This document shows positions 25,322 through 34,128 of a stretch of 64,000 nucleotides of DNA, one piece after another (the first letter of the stretch is position 1; every line of letters begins with the position of its first letter). The notes under the pieces are model-generated. The model was not told the origin of the DNA. It did not search any database and saw only the letters and a list, made by a program, of their open reading frames with translations. Both the position numbers and the translations under genes were made by a program. The stretch is from assembly GCF_003003265.1 (NCBI RefSeq), contig NZ_PVTL01000002.1, positions 124,001 through 188,000 on the forward strand, read 5' to 3'. This stretch comes from Glaciihabitans tibetensis. GTDB taxonomy: Bacteria; Actinomycetota; Actinomycetes; Actinomycetales; Microbacteriaceae.

Positions 25322-27071
25322 GTTGTGGTCCACGATGATGGGTTTCATCTCGGTGGACCATCCAACCCCCGCACTCAAGCAGCTTCCGACGGCCGTTGCC
25401 TTCGCCTGCGCTCTCCTGCTGATTCTGGTGGTGCCCGGCATCGAGGTCACCGACGACTTCACCGCCGTTCTGGGTATTGCGCTGATGGTGGTCGCCACCG
25501 TTCTCGCGGCCCTGTTTACGCGAATGCCGAAGTACGAACACCTCGTGCTCCTGGTGCCCGTCATAGACATGCTCGCGGTCGGAGCGTTCAGGGCTGGCAC
25601 CGGAGCCGCGCTCTCGCTGTTCAGCGCCATCCTGATTCTTCCGGTGGTCTGGATCGCTGCGGAGCGCGGGCGCAAGCACATCCTGATCGCCATCGCCGGG
25701 ACATCCATCGCCCTGTATGCACCATATTTTTTTGGTCTCGTACCCGAGGTCGAGATCAGCGGCATCGTCCGGGGTATTTTCACACCCCTGATCTTTGGTC
25801 TGGCCGCAGCCATCGTGAATGAGCTGTCCCGCCAGAGCCAGGTGCAGCTTGAGGCGATCCGCCGCCTCGCTGACGACAAAGAAGTGATCCTCCAGCGCAC
25901 GGTCGAGTTCGCCAACCAGCTGCAGGAGAGCGAGGCGCAGATCCGGTCGGGCGACCGCCTGTTCCGCAATGTGTGGGCCGCGGTCACCGAGCAATCCGTC
26001 ATCGGCACCGACGTCACCGGCCTGATCGATGCCTGGAACCCCGGTGCGGTGCAGCTGCTCAAACTCGACGGGTCCGAGGTCGAAAACAAGCGTTATGTTT
26101 TCGACTTCCACGTTCCCGCCGAACTCAACGACCGGTCACGCGAACTCAACTACCCGCCGGGGGAGACCGTCCTCAATCCCGGATTCTCCGCTCTCGTCGA
26201 GTCCGCACGACTCGGTCAGGCCGAAAGCCGCGAGTGGACCTATGTGCTCGACGACGGCACGACGATTCCCGTGCTGCTCTCGGTCACCAAGCGCGTGGAC
26301 GACGACGGGGAAACCTCCGGGTACCTCTTCGTCGCCACCGACGTCACCCAGTCGCGTGAGGTCGCCCGGCTGAAGGACGAGTTCGTTGGGCTCATCTCCC
26401 ACGAACTGCGCACGCCGCTGAGCTCGATCCTCGGCTACCTCGAGCTGCTCCGCGACGATGAGGACAACCCGCTGTCGGTGGAACAGAAGCAGTACCTCGG
26501 GGTTGCCGAGCGCAACGCCCACCGGCTGCTGCGCCTGGTTGGAGATCTGCTGTTCACCGCCCAGGTGGAATCCGGCAAGTTTCCGCTCGACGCGCACGAC
26601 ACCGAGCTCGACCGGATCGTCAGCGCGGCCGTCGAGTCAGCTCGCCCCATTGCCGCCTCGGCGGGCATCACAATCATCCAGGAACTGCCCGACACAACAC
26701 CCGTTGTGCACGGCGACGCGATCCGCCTCGGCCAGGCCTGCGACAACCTGATCTCCAACGCCGTCAAGTTCACCCCGCGCGGCGGGACGGTCACGGTGTC
26801 GCTCTCCGCCGAAAACGAGCATGCCGTGATCCGGGTGCGAGACACCGGCATCGGCATTGCCGCGTCGGAGCTCGACCAGCTCTCCTCCCGGTTCTTCCGG
26901 GCGACGACGGCCACCCGCAACGCCGTGCCCGGTGTGGGACTGGGGCTGACCATCACCAAGGCGATCGTCACCGCGCACCACGGCGACCTGGGCGTGGAGA
27001 GCGAAGAGGGCGTGGGCACGTGCTTCAGCGTCACGATTCCGCTCGTGGCGCAGACCAGCGCGGTTCGCTAA
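25311..27071 (+). CDS. Membrane sensor histidine kinase with PAS domain
   Basis: 586 residues from TTG 25311, chosen because AGGAG (25299-25303) lies 7 nt upstream; ATG 25335 is an alternative. Six hydrophobic segments occupy about residues 25-170 (for example FTAVLGIALMVVATVLAALF, GAALSLFSAILILPVVWIAA). A PAS domain follows (about 215-345), then HisKA with VGLISHELRTPLSSILGYL (His364) and the ATPase domain with N-box NLISNAVKFTPRGG, G1 RVRDTGIGI and G2 GVGLGLTITKAI. The sensor is membrane-embedded with little periplasmic part, suggesting an in-membrane or intracellular signal. Confidence 0.92.
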   Translation: MTPKLWSTMMGFISVDHPTPALKQLPTAVAFACALLLILVVPGIEVTDDFTAVLGIALMVVATVLAALFTRMPKYEHLVLLVPVIDMLAVGAFRAGTGAALSLFSAILILPVVWIAAERGRKHILIAIAGTSIALYAPYFFGLVPEVEISGIVRGIFTPLIFGLAAAIVNELSRQSQVQLEAIRRLADDKEVILQRTVEFANQLQESEAQIRSGDRLFRNVWAAVTEQSVIGTDVTGLIDAWNPGAVQLLKLDGSEVENKRYVFDFHVPAELNDRSRELNYPPGETVLNPGFSALVESARLGQAESREWTYVLDDGTTIPVLLSVTKRVDDDGETSGYLFVATDVTQSREVARLKDEFVGLISHELRTPLSSILGYLELLRDDEDNPLSVEQKQYLGVAERNAHRLLRLVGDLLFTAQVESGKFPLDAHDTELDRIVSAAVESARPIAASAGITIIQELPDTTPVVHGDAIRLGQACDNLISNAVKFTPRGGTVTVSLSAENEHAVIRVRDTGIGIAASELDQLSSRFFRATTATRNAVPGVGLGLTITKAIVTAHHGDLGVESEEGVGTCFSVTIPLVAQTSAVR

Positions 27072-27125
27072 GCGTCCGTTCGCTAGGCGCAAGCACAGGC
27101 GAAGGCGCCCGGCTCGGTTCGCTAG
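27061..27125. repeat. Three copies of an 11-bp gene end with stop codon
   Basis: CGGTTCGCTAA at 27061-27071 is the kinase gene end. Near copies follow at 27076-27086 (CCGTTCGCTAG) and 27115-27125 (CGGTTCGCTAG). Each keeps a stop codon in the kinase frame (spacings 15 and 39). Confidence 0.65.
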
Positions 27126-27132
27126 CCGGGCG
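27106..27132. terminator. Hairpin between convergent kinase and aminotransferase genes
   Basis: Arms CGCCCGGCT (27106-27114) and AGCCGGGCG (27124-27132) are perfectly complementary with a 9-nt loop. There is no T-run, so it is a candidate rather than a clear bidirectional terminator. Confidence 0.45.
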
Positions 27133-27146
27133 AGCTTGGTGTACTG

Positions 27147-28349
27147 CTAGGCCCGTGTGGAGAGCGCGGCCAGCCGAGCCGACGCGGTGGTGAGCACGTT
27201 CACCTGTTTGCAGTACGCGAAACGCACCAGCGAGCGGTACTCGGCGCGGTTCGTCTCGCGCACAAACGCGGTGACCGGGATCGCGACCACTCCCGCGAGG
27301 GCGGGGAGTTGGCGGCAGAACTCGGCAGCATCCGCGAACCCCAGCGGCGCGACATCCGCCACCACAAAATAGCCACCCTGGGGAGGGAAGACGGAGAATC
27401 CCGCGGTCACCAAGCCGGCGCACAGCATGTCACGCTTCGCCGCGAGGGTTGCTGCGGCCGTGGTGAAATAGCTGTCCGGCAGACCCAGCCCGACCGCGAT
27501 GGCCGGCTGGAACGGAGCGCCGCCCACGTAGGTGAGGTACTGCTTCACGGCCACGACCGCCTCGACCAGCTCGGCGGGCGCGCTCAGCCACCCGATCTTC
27601 CAGCCGGTGGTGTTGAAGGTCTTGCCGCCACTGGAGATGGTGATGGTTCGCTCGCGAGCGCCGGGCAGGGTGCAGATCGGCACGTGCGCGACACCGAAGG
27701 TGAGGTGCTCGTAGACCTCGTCCGACACGATGATCGCGTCGTGTTTCTGGGCGAGCTCGACGAGGCAGGCGAGCGCCTCGCGGGACAGGACCGCGCCGGT
27801 GGGATTGTGGGGGTTGTTGATGAGGATGATCCGTGTGCGGTCATTCACCGCGGCCCGCAATTCATCGAGGTCGGGCTGGAAATCCGGCGAACGCAGGGCC
27901 ACCGTGACGTGCTTCGCGCGGGAGAGCCCGATCATCGCGGCGTACGAGTCGTAGAACGGCTCAAAGGTGACGATCTCGTCGCCGTCCTCGGTCAGGGCCA
28001 GGATGGTGGCGGCGAGGGCCTCGGTCGCCCCGACGGTGACGAGGATCTCGCGGTCGGGGTCGAGCTCGACCCCGTAGAAACGGCGCTGGTGCTCGGCGAT
28101 CGCGTTCCGCAGAACCGGCAGGCCGCGGCCGGGCGGGTACTGGTTGATGCCGTCCGTGATTGCCTGGCGGGCCGCCTCGAGAACCGCCTCCGGGCCATCT
28201 TCGTCGGGAAACCCCTGCCCGAGATTGATCGCGCCCGTGGACACCGCGAGGGCGGACATCTCCGCGAAGATGGTGGTCTTGAGGTCGCCGTCGGGGCCGA
28301 GCAACATCGCGCCGCGCGCTGCCCGCTCCCAGGAGCCGCTAACTGTCAT
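27147..28349 (-). CDS. PLP-dependent aminotransferase, class I/II
   Basis: 400 residues from ATG 28349. Fold-type I aminotransferase motifs are visible: INLGQGFPDEDGP, NQYPPGRGLPVLR, NNPHNPTGAV, VSDEVYEHL, and the PLP lysine in SSGGKTFNTTGWKIGW. The NLGQGFPD start and the GKTFNTTGWKIG site resemble kynurenine/methionine aminotransferases (YbdL/KAT type). It is monocistronic, convergent with the kinase and divergent from the HtrA gene. The exact amino-acid substrate is not determinable here. Confidence 0.9.
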   Translation of the reverse strand: MTVSGSWERAARGAMLLGPDGDLKTTIFAEMSALAVSTGAINLGQGFPDEDGPEAVLEAARQAITDGINQYPPGRGLPVLRNAIAEHQRRFYGVELDPDREILVTVGATEALAATILALTEDGDEIVTFEPFYDSYAAMIGLSRAKHVTVALRSPDFQPDLDELRAAVNDRTRIILINNPHNPTGAVLSREALACLVELAQKHDAIIVSDEVYEHLTFGVAHVPICTLPGARERTITISSGGKTFNTTGWKIGWLSAPAELVEAVVAVKQYLTYVGGAPFQPAIAVGLGLPDSYFTTAAATLAAKRDMLCAGLVTAGFSVFPPQGGYFVVADVAPLGFADAAEFCRQLPALAGVVAIPVTAFVRETNRAEYRSLVRFAYCKQVNVLTTASARLAALSTRA

Positions 28350-28510
28350 CCCGCCAATTTACCCGTTCCCCGGCAATCGACGCGCGCGGGTGCCGCCGTA
28401 TTACAACGAACGGCCGGCGCCCACCGGCATCGGCAGCGGGCTCCCAGCGCAGTCAAATAATATGCTCAGGTAAGCGGTGAATGCTGACACCGCTGAAAGG
28501 AGCAATTCCC

Positions 28511-29854
28511 ATGACCGACGCGCCCCACGAGCCCACCCCCACACCGGTGCCCGCTCCGGTGTACTACACCTCGCCCACCCCGCCGCCGCCCGTCGCTCCT
28601 GAGACCGCTCCCTACCCCGCAGCCGCAACGACCCCGGAGTCGCCCAAGCGCTCCGCGAGTGTCGGCATCATCGCCGCCCTCGCGGTCGGTGCGCTCGTCG
28701 GTGGCCTCTCCGGCGCCGGCGTCAGCATGTGGGCCGTGAACGCGAACTCGTCCAGCGCCACCGGCGGATCTGCCTCTCCGGCGAGCATTACCGTCAACGA
28801 CGCCGACGACGCCACCACGATCACCGCTGTGGCCGCAACTGCGTCGCCCTCTGTCGTAACGATCAGCGCCTCCTCGGGCGACACCGCGGGCACCGGGTCG
28901 GGTGTTGTTCTCAGCGAGGACGGCTACGTACTTACCAACACGCACGTGGTCACTCTCGACGGCGCCGCGGCATCCGCGTCGATCGAGGTCGAAACCGCCG
29001 ACGGACGCCTGCTCACGGCGACACTCGTTGGCACAGACCCGGTCGTCGACCTCGCCGTCATCAAGATCGACGATGTGACCGACCTGCAGCCCCTCGAGTT
29101 CGCGGACTCCTCGAAGCTCAATGTCGGTGACACCGCCATCGCCATCGGCGCCCCCCTTGGGCTCGCCGGAACCGTCACCAACGGCATCGTGAGCGCCCTC
29201 AACCGCAGCATTACCGTCGCGTCGTCGGCCGTGCCGGACAGCTCGGCAGACACCGGTGACAACGGGAGCGAGCCGGACACGGAGAGCCCGTTCGACTTCT
29301 GGAACTTCGACGTTCCCGGTACCGAGGACCGCCCCACCACCGCGACCTCCACCATCTCCCTCCCCGTTATCCAGACGGACGCGGCAATCAACCCCGGCAA
29401 CTCCGGTGGTGCGCTGCTCGATGCCGACGGCAAGGTCATCGGCATCAACGTCGCCATCGCGAGCGCCGGCGGAAGCTCCGCGGCCGGTAGCATCGGTGTG
29501 GGATTCGCCGTGCCGTCCAACCTCGCCAAGCGCGTGTCCGAGGAACTGATCGAGGACGGGTCTGCCTCCCACGGCCTGCTGGGAGCGAACGTCGCTGACG
29601 TCACCCTGGCATCCAACCCCGACACGACCACCGTCGGCGCCAGCATTCAGGAAGTAACCAGCGGCGGAGCCGCCGAGGCCGCCGGTCTCACGTCCGGAGA
29701 CATCGTCACGAAATTCAACGGCGTTCCGATCACCGACCGCACCGACCTCACTGCCCAGGTGCGTGTCCTTGCCGCGGGCGAGAGCGCCGAGATCGGCTAC
29801 GTGCGCGGCGGCGAGGCCCGCACCGCGACGGTTACCGTGGGCGAGCTGCAGTAG
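28511..29854 (+). CDS. HtrA/DegP-type membrane-anchored serine protease with PDZ domain
   Basis: 447 residues from ATG 28511, chosen because AAAGGAG lies 8 nt upstream (an earlier in-frame ATG at 28481 precedes this site). A Pro-rich cytoplasmic N-terminus of about 45 residues is followed by one membrane segment (SVGIIAALAVGALVGGLSGA), then a trypsin-like domain with the triad His145 (TNTHVVTL), Asp180 (VVDLAVIKID) and Ser298 (NPGNSGGALLD), and a PDZ domain (AAGLTSGDIVTKFNGVPI). It likely degrades or refolds damaged proteins outside the membrane. A strong terminator follows. Confidence 0.95.
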   Translation: MTDAPHEPTPTPVPAPVYYTSPTPPPPVAPETAPYPAAATTPESPKRSASVGIIAALAVGALVGGLSGAGVSMWAVNANSSSATGGSASPASITVNDADDATTITAVAATASPSVVTISASSGDTAGTGSGVVLSEDGYVLTNTHVVTLDGAAASASIEVETADGRLLTATLVGTDPVVDLAVIKIDDVTDLQPLEFADSSKLNVGDTAIAIGAPLGLAGTVTNGIVSALNRSITVASSAVPDSSADTGDNGSEPDTESPFDFWNFDVPGTEDRPTTATSTISLPVIQTDAAINPGNSGGALLDADGKVIGINVAIASAGGSSAAGSIGVGFAVPSNLAKRVSEELIEDGSASHGLLGANVADVTLASNPDTTTVGASIQEVTSGGAAEAAGLTSGDIVTKFNGVPITDRTDLTAQVRVLAAGESAEIGYVRGGEARTATVTVGELQ

Positions 29855-29868
29855 TCAGGGTCGCTTAG

Positions 29869-29911
29869 GGAGGCGCGGCAGCGGGCACATCGTGCCGGGT
29901 GCCGCGCCTCC
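29869..29911 (+). terminator. Long two-part hairpin after the HtrA gene
   Basis: Outer arms 29869-29880 and 29900-29911 pair perfectly over 12 bp; an inner stem GGCAC/GTGCC (29884-29888, 29892-29896) closes on loop ATC with a symmetric GCG/GGG internal mismatch. It lies 14 bp after the stop codon. Confidence 0.8.
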
Positions 29912-29968
29912 GCTCTGGGTGGGCGGCTGGTAGGCTCATCTTCCCGCCAGCTCGACGTATTGGAATTC

Positions 29969-31018
29969 ATGGCCCCCCAGGACGACTCGTATCCCGGCGT
30001 CTCCTACGTCATGCCGGTGCTCAACGAGGTCGACTACGTCGCAGGCGCGGTCTCCGCGATTCTCCGCCAGGAGTATCCCGGCGCACAGCAGCTGATCCTC
30101 GCCCTCGGCCCGTCGACCGACGGTACGACCGAGCTGGTTGAGCAGCTGTTGCGCGACGACCCTCGGGTCACCTTCGTGTACAACCCCGAGACACATATCC
30201 CGGTCGGCATGAACCTTGCCGTACGAGCGAGCGAGCACCCGATCATTGTGCGCGTCGACGCCCATTCGGAGCTCTCCGCGGGTTACACCCTTCGCGCGGT
30301 GCAGACCCTTCAGCGCACCGGCGCCGCCAATGTTGGCGGCCTGATGAATGGTCAGGGGCGTACCCCGTTCCAGTCGGCCGTCGCGCGCGCGTACAACAGC
30401 AAGTTCGGGCTCGGCGGTGGTGCCTATCACAGTGGGCGAGCGGAGGGGCCGGCCGAGTCTGCCTACCTCGGGGTGTTCAGACGCGAGGTGCTGCTGGATG
30501 TCGGGCTGTACGACGAATCGCTGCGCCGCGGCGAAGACTGGGAGCTGAACCTGCGCATCCGTGCCGCCGGTCATCGGGTCTGGTTCGACCCCGAGCTCAC
30601 GGTCACCTACTGGCCGCGCGAGAACTGGCGAAAACTCGCCAGGCAGTTCTTCACCACCGGGGTGTGGCGGGCCGAACTGGTGCGGCGGTATCGCACCAAA
30701 AACCCGTGGCGCTTCTTCGCGCCCCCACTGCTGGTACTCGCCGTTCCGGTCGCCGTCATTGTGCTGGCGCTGCAGCTCACCGGTGTGCTCAGCGGCCTGC
30801 TGGGCGTGATCGCGTCGCTGGTCTACCTCGCCCCGGTGGCCTACCTGCTGCTCGTCGTCTGGGTCAGCTTTGTTCGCGAACCGGGCGAGACCGTGCGCGA
30901 CCGGCTGATTTTTCTCATTGTCTTGCCCACCATGCACCTCAGCTGGGGAGCAGGATTTCTCCGCGGCATCCTCCGGGGCGGGCGCGACACACTGGACACC
31001 TCACGCAGCGCCGGCTGA
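29969..31018 (+). CDS. Family 2 glycosyltransferase with C-terminal membrane segments
   Basis: 349 residues from ATG 29969 (MAPQDDSYPGVSYVMPVLNE); a TTG 9 bp upstream is possible. GT-A features: SYVMPVLNEVDYVAGAV, nucleotide region ILALGPSTDGT, VRVDAHSEL in the metal-site position, and RRGEDWELNLRIRAAG as the acceptor/catalytic ED. Two or three hydrophobic segments (LLVLAVPVAVIVLAL, LIFLIVLPTMHLSW) end the protein, so it is membrane-attached. It resembles ExoA-type exopolysaccharide transferases and heads the cell-surface polymer cluster. Confidence 0.87.
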   Translation: MAPQDDSYPGVSYVMPVLNEVDYVAGAVSAILRQEYPGAQQLILALGPSTDGTTELVEQLLRDDPRVTFVYNPETHIPVGMNLAVRASEHPIIVRVDAHSELSAGYTLRAVQTLQRTGAANVGGLMNGQGRTPFQSAVARAYNSKFGLGGGAYHSGRAEGPAESAYLGVFRREVLLDVGLYDESLRRGEDWELNLRIRAAGHRVWFDPELTVTYWPRENWRKLARQFFTTGVWRAELVRRYRTKNPWRFFAPPLLVLAVPVAVIVLALQLTGVLSGLLGVIASLVYLAPVAYLLLVVWVSFVREPGETVRDRLIFLIVLPTMHLSWGAGFLRGILRGGRDTLDTSRSAG

Positions 31019-31021
31019 ATG

Positions 31022-31086
31022 TCAGCGGATAAGTCTCATCCGATAAGTCTCAGCTGATGAATTCCAGCCGATAGATCTCAGCCGAT
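31022..31086. repeat. 14-bp tandem repeat, 5 copies, with stop codons on both strands
   Basis: Units start at 31022, 31036, 31050, 31064 and 31078, exactly 14 bp apart (TCAGCGGATAAGTC type). The last unit contains the final codons and stop (ATCGGCTGA on the minus strand) of the convergent CDP-glycerol transferase gene. Plus-strand stops lie at 31030, 31044, 31058 and 31072; minus-strand TGA lies at 31022, 31036, 31050 and 31078. Confidence 0.92.
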
Positions 31087-32721
31087 CGCCCCGTGTGCCT
31101 CCAGGCGCCGCACGACCCGCTCTGACGCGTGGCCGTCGTCGAGCGAGTTGAAACGTGCCACCCATGCCGCGTACCGATGCGCGAACCGCTCCCGGGCAGC
31201 ATCGGGGGAGCGCAGGTTGGCAACCAGGTCTTCCGCAGACTCCGACACGGGTCCAGGCGACACGGCGAGCAGGTCGAAGTAGAAACCGCGCACCTCGTCG
31301 CGATAGCGGTCGAGGTCCGGCGTGAAGAAGTAAATGGGTTTGCCCGTCACGGTGAAGTCGAACATTGCCGACGAGTAATCGGTGACGAGGGCGTCGGCGA
31401 CGAGAAACAGGTCGGCCACGTCCGGGTAGCTCGTCACGTCGAGAACGTTCGCGGCGTGCACGTCCTGGGCGGCGCGGAGCGTTCGGGAATGGCCGCGGAT
31501 CAACGTGAAATACCCCGGGCCGAGCTCGCGGGCGAACGCGGCGACGTCAAGCTGGTCAACTTCCTCGGGGTGGTCGTCACGCCAGGTGGGTGCGTAGAGC
31601 ACCACGGTGGCGTCGCGCGGAACACCGAGACGGTCGCGCAGCTCAAGCCCCCGTTCTGCGCCCGCGTCGCCCGCGAGAACGTCGTTGCGCGGGTAACCCT
31701 CCTCCCAGGGGTGGGCGAAGGCGTACGCGGTGCGAAAGAAGTGGGTGCTGTAGGTGTTTTGAGAGAGGAGGATGTCCCAGCGGGCACGCTCGCGCAGGGT
31801 CGCCAGCGCCGCGCGCGGGCGAAGACCCCTGCGGGTAAGAGCGATGCGTTTCAGAGGAGTTCCGTGCCAGGTCTGCAGCACGGTCTGGTGAGCCCGGCGG
31901 CGGAACCGCTTGCGCAGCCAGTCGTTTACCACCAGCAGGCGGGCACCGGCGCGCACACGCCACCACTCTTCGCTGCCCTCGATCAGCGCGATGCCACCGG
32001 CCGGTACCTCGACGGACGCGTCCACCACACTCCAGTAACGCGTCACGGAGGGGTGGGTGCGGGCGATCTCACGGTCGAGCGCCCGCGGGTTGCACGAGGC
32101 GTTCTGCCCGTAGAAGCTCTCGAAGAACACCGCGTTCAACGGCGTCGGCTTGCTTGCGTGGTACTGCGCCTCGAGGCGGGCCTGCTGCGCGGGACCCCGC
32201 TCTGACGCGGTCAGCGGGGCCGAGAACGTCACCGTGAGCGCGTCAGAAGGGCCGCCAGAAGTCGCGTCAGTAGCTCCAACGGGATTCGACGCGGCGGAGG
32301 AGAACTCGATGAGGCAGACCCCGGCCACGAGGGTGGGTTCTTGGGGCGGTGTGGTGGATGTCGCGGACGTCAGCACCGCGGCATCCGTTCCCATAATCCT
32401 CAGCCGGTACTCGCCCGACGGCGGAGCAACGCGCGGACCGCCCCAGCGGGAGGTGAGCAGGGGGATGTAGGCGCTCCACCGATCGCCGTCGATCTCGACG
32501 TCGGCGTGCAGGACCAGGCGGGAGCCGACGAGTTCAACGGACGCGGGCACAACCGACCCGGGCACGACCGACGCGGGCACAGCCGACGCGGGCAGGACCG
32601 CCGCGGGCACGTGCGCCGCGATGGAGCCTCCCACCAGGAGCTGCGGTTCGCCGCCGGACTCGGCATTGTGCACCCGCACGGTGTCGAGCGCGAGCGCGAG
32701 GTGGGGGAGTCCCGAGGTCAT
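31078..32721 (-). CDS. CDP-glycerol glycerophosphotransferase family protein
   Basis: 547 residues from ATG 32721, overlapping the upstream gene's stop (ATGA). The C-terminal two thirds match TagF/TarF-type polyol-phosphate transferases: VVNDWLRKRF, LQTWHGTPLKRIAL, VLYAPTWRDDH, IRGHSRTL, VTDYSSAMFDFTVTGKPIYF. The first 180 or so residues form a separate, less familiar domain that contains a run of about five degenerate pentapeptides (PASVV type) from a 15-bp repeat. It would polymerise or prime glycerol-phosphate units of a wall polymer at the membrane. Operon with the next gene upstream. Confidence 0.88.
   Translation of the reverse strand: MTSGLPHLALALDTVRVHNAESGGEPQLLVGGSIAAHVPAAVLPASAVPASVVPGSVVPASVELVGSRLVLHADVEIDGDRWSAYIPLLTSRWGGPRVAPPSGEYRLRIMGTDAAVLTSATSTTPPQEPTLVAGVCLIEFSSAASNPVGATDATSGGPSDALTVTFSAPLTASERGPAQQARLEAQYHASKPTPLNAVFFESFYGQNASCNPRALDREIARTHPSVTRYWSVVDASVEVPAGGIALIEGSEEWWRVRAGARLLVVNDWLRKRFRRRAHQTVLQTWHGTPLKRIALTRRGLRPRAALATLRERARWDILLSQNTYSTHFFRTAYAFAHPWEEGYPRNDVLAGDAGAERGLELRDRLGVPRDATVVLYAPTWRDDHPEEVDQLDVAAFARELGPGYFTLIRGHSRTLRAAQDVHAANVLDVTSYPDVADLFLVADALVTDYSSAMFDFTVTGKPIYFFTPDLDRYRDEVRGFYFDLLAVSPGPVSESAEDLVANLRSPDAARERFAHRYAAWVARFNSLDDGHASERVVRRLEAHGAIG
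32540..32610. repeat. 15-bp minisatellite, nearly 5 copies, in frame
   Basis: Units GACGCGGGCACAACC start at 32540, 32555, 32570, 32585 and (partly) 32600 with one to three changes each. They encode Pro-Ala-Ser-Val-Val-like pentads on the minus strand in the N-terminal domain of the transferase. Confidence 0.93.
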
Positions 32722-33971
32722 GCACGGCCCTTCAAAGAGGTAACGATGGCGTCGAACACCCTGGCGGTGTTGCGGCCGTCGCGGAAAGCGTGGTGGGAGC
32801 GCGCGATGGCTTCCGTGTGCTCGCGCAACGCTCGGCGCAGCTCGGGATCGGCATCGCGGCGCTCGAGCAGGGCGAGCACCGCATCCCAGGAGTTCACCTC
32901 ACGTCCGCCGCTGAACCGTTCGTAGGGCTCGTACAGGCCACGGCTGGCGGTGTAGGCGGCCACATCGGCGGCCAGGTAGATCATCTCCCCGCCGGTGAGG
33001 GCGAAGTCGTAGGCGATCGATGAGTAGTCGGTGATGAGGAGGTCGACCGCGGGGAGCACCGGGGTGACGTCGGGCTGCGCCGCGGAGGCGAGCATCCGGA
33101 TGCGCGGGGAGCTGGTGGGCCCGGCGCCGTACTCCCCGACGCTCAGCGGGTGTGGCCGGATCACCAGGACGCTTTCGGTGCGCTCGAGGTAGGCCCCGAG
33201 CGCGGCCCACTGCGCGTCGGTGGGTATTCCCGGGTCGGCGGCGCCATCGCGCCAGGTCGGAGCGAAGAGCAGCACCCGCCCGGCGGGCAGGGGTGTGGCC
33301 AACCGCTCGGCGAGCAGCGCCCGAGCGCGTTGCGCGCGTTCTGCTGCGGTTGCGTGTGAGAGCACGTCGTCGCGGGGGTCGCCGGTGACAACCACCCGGT
33401 CGGCGCCCAGCGCGAAGGCGGAACGGATGCGTTCCGCGGCGACCGGAGAGGCGACCGGAAACAGGCTGATGCCCCGCGCGGCGCCGCGGTACAGGCGCCG
33501 CAGTGCCGCACGCAGGACGCGGGAGGAGGAGAAGATCGGGATTCGTAGCGTCGCGGGGGAGTCGAGGTGGATCAGTTTCAGCGGGATCCCGTGCCAGAGC
33601 TGCACGATGAACCCGCCGCGGGTGCCGAACCGGTTGACATCGCCGAAGCCGTGCGTCACCACGAGAACCTCGGCACGGAGGGTCAGCCAGAAACCGCGCC
33701 AGCTGGTGACGGGAACACTGGGGATGTCGAGGGAACTCGCCTCCGTGGCATCCCGCTCATCGCGTGCAAGCCACACCATCGACAGGGTGGGGTCCGCCTC
33801 GCGGGCGTGGAGGAACAGGGCAAGCGCGCCTTCGCCGACGCCGCTGCCGCAGCCGAATACCCAGGATCCGGCGCGGCGGGGAACAAGAAGGCTGGCGAGC
33901 GCGCCAAGGCCATAAACCGGGAGCGCGAGCACCTTCTTGGTGTTGCCCTTCGCGAAGGTAAAGCGACTCAC
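32718..33971 (-). CDS. CDP-glycerol glycerophosphotransferase family protein
   Basis: 417 residues from GTG 33971 (VSRFTFAKGNTKKVLAL); the open frame extends to 34016, so the start is uncertain. Family motifs: WVFGCGSGVGEGALALFLH, VQLWHGIPLKLIHL (the HGxP motif), LFAPTWRDGA, VIRPHPLS and LITDYSSIAYDFALTGGEMIYL. It is likely the partner of the downstream transferase (4-bp overlap), for example one adding the first unit and one extending the chain. Donor could be CDP-glycerol or CDP-ribitol; the sequence does not decide. Confidence 0.88.
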   Translation of the reverse strand: MSRFTFAKGNTKKVLALPVYGLGALASLLVPRRAGSWVFGCGSGVGEGALALFLHAREADPTLSMVWLARDERDATEASSLDIPSVPVTSWRGFWLTLRAEVLVVTHGFGDVNRFGTRGGFIVQLWHGIPLKLIHLDSPATLRIPIFSSSRVLRAALRRLYRGAARGISLFPVASPVAAERIRSAFALGADRVVVTGDPRDDVLSHATAAERAQRARALLAERLATPLPAGRVLLFAPTWRDGAADPGIPTDAQWAALGAYLERTESVLVIRPHPLSVGEYGAGPTSSPRIRMLASAAQPDVTPVLPAVDLLITDYSSIAYDFALTGGEMIYLAADVAAYTASRGLYEPYERFSGGREVNSWDAVLALLERRDADPELRRALREHTEAIARSHHAFRDGRNTARVFDAIVTSLKGRA

Positions 33972-34128
33972 CTGAGCGACATTAGCAGCCGTGGCCGTGC
34001 GCCCGGCGCCTCGCACCGCGCCTCACCCGGCCGAATGACGTCTCCGCGGGCGGTATCGGGTGGGTAACGGACGCGAGAGTGGCACGGATTGCTGCGCAGT
34101 CCCTGTTCTAATGGGACTGGAGGAAAGT

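Noticed and set aside
28481-28510. ATG 28481 as start of the HtrA gene
   Set aside because: The only good ribosome site (AAAGGAG, 28496-28502) lies after it and before ATG 28511.
31022-31086. CRISPR array
   Set aside because: Units are 14 bp and directly adjacent without spacers, and no cas gene is in the window.
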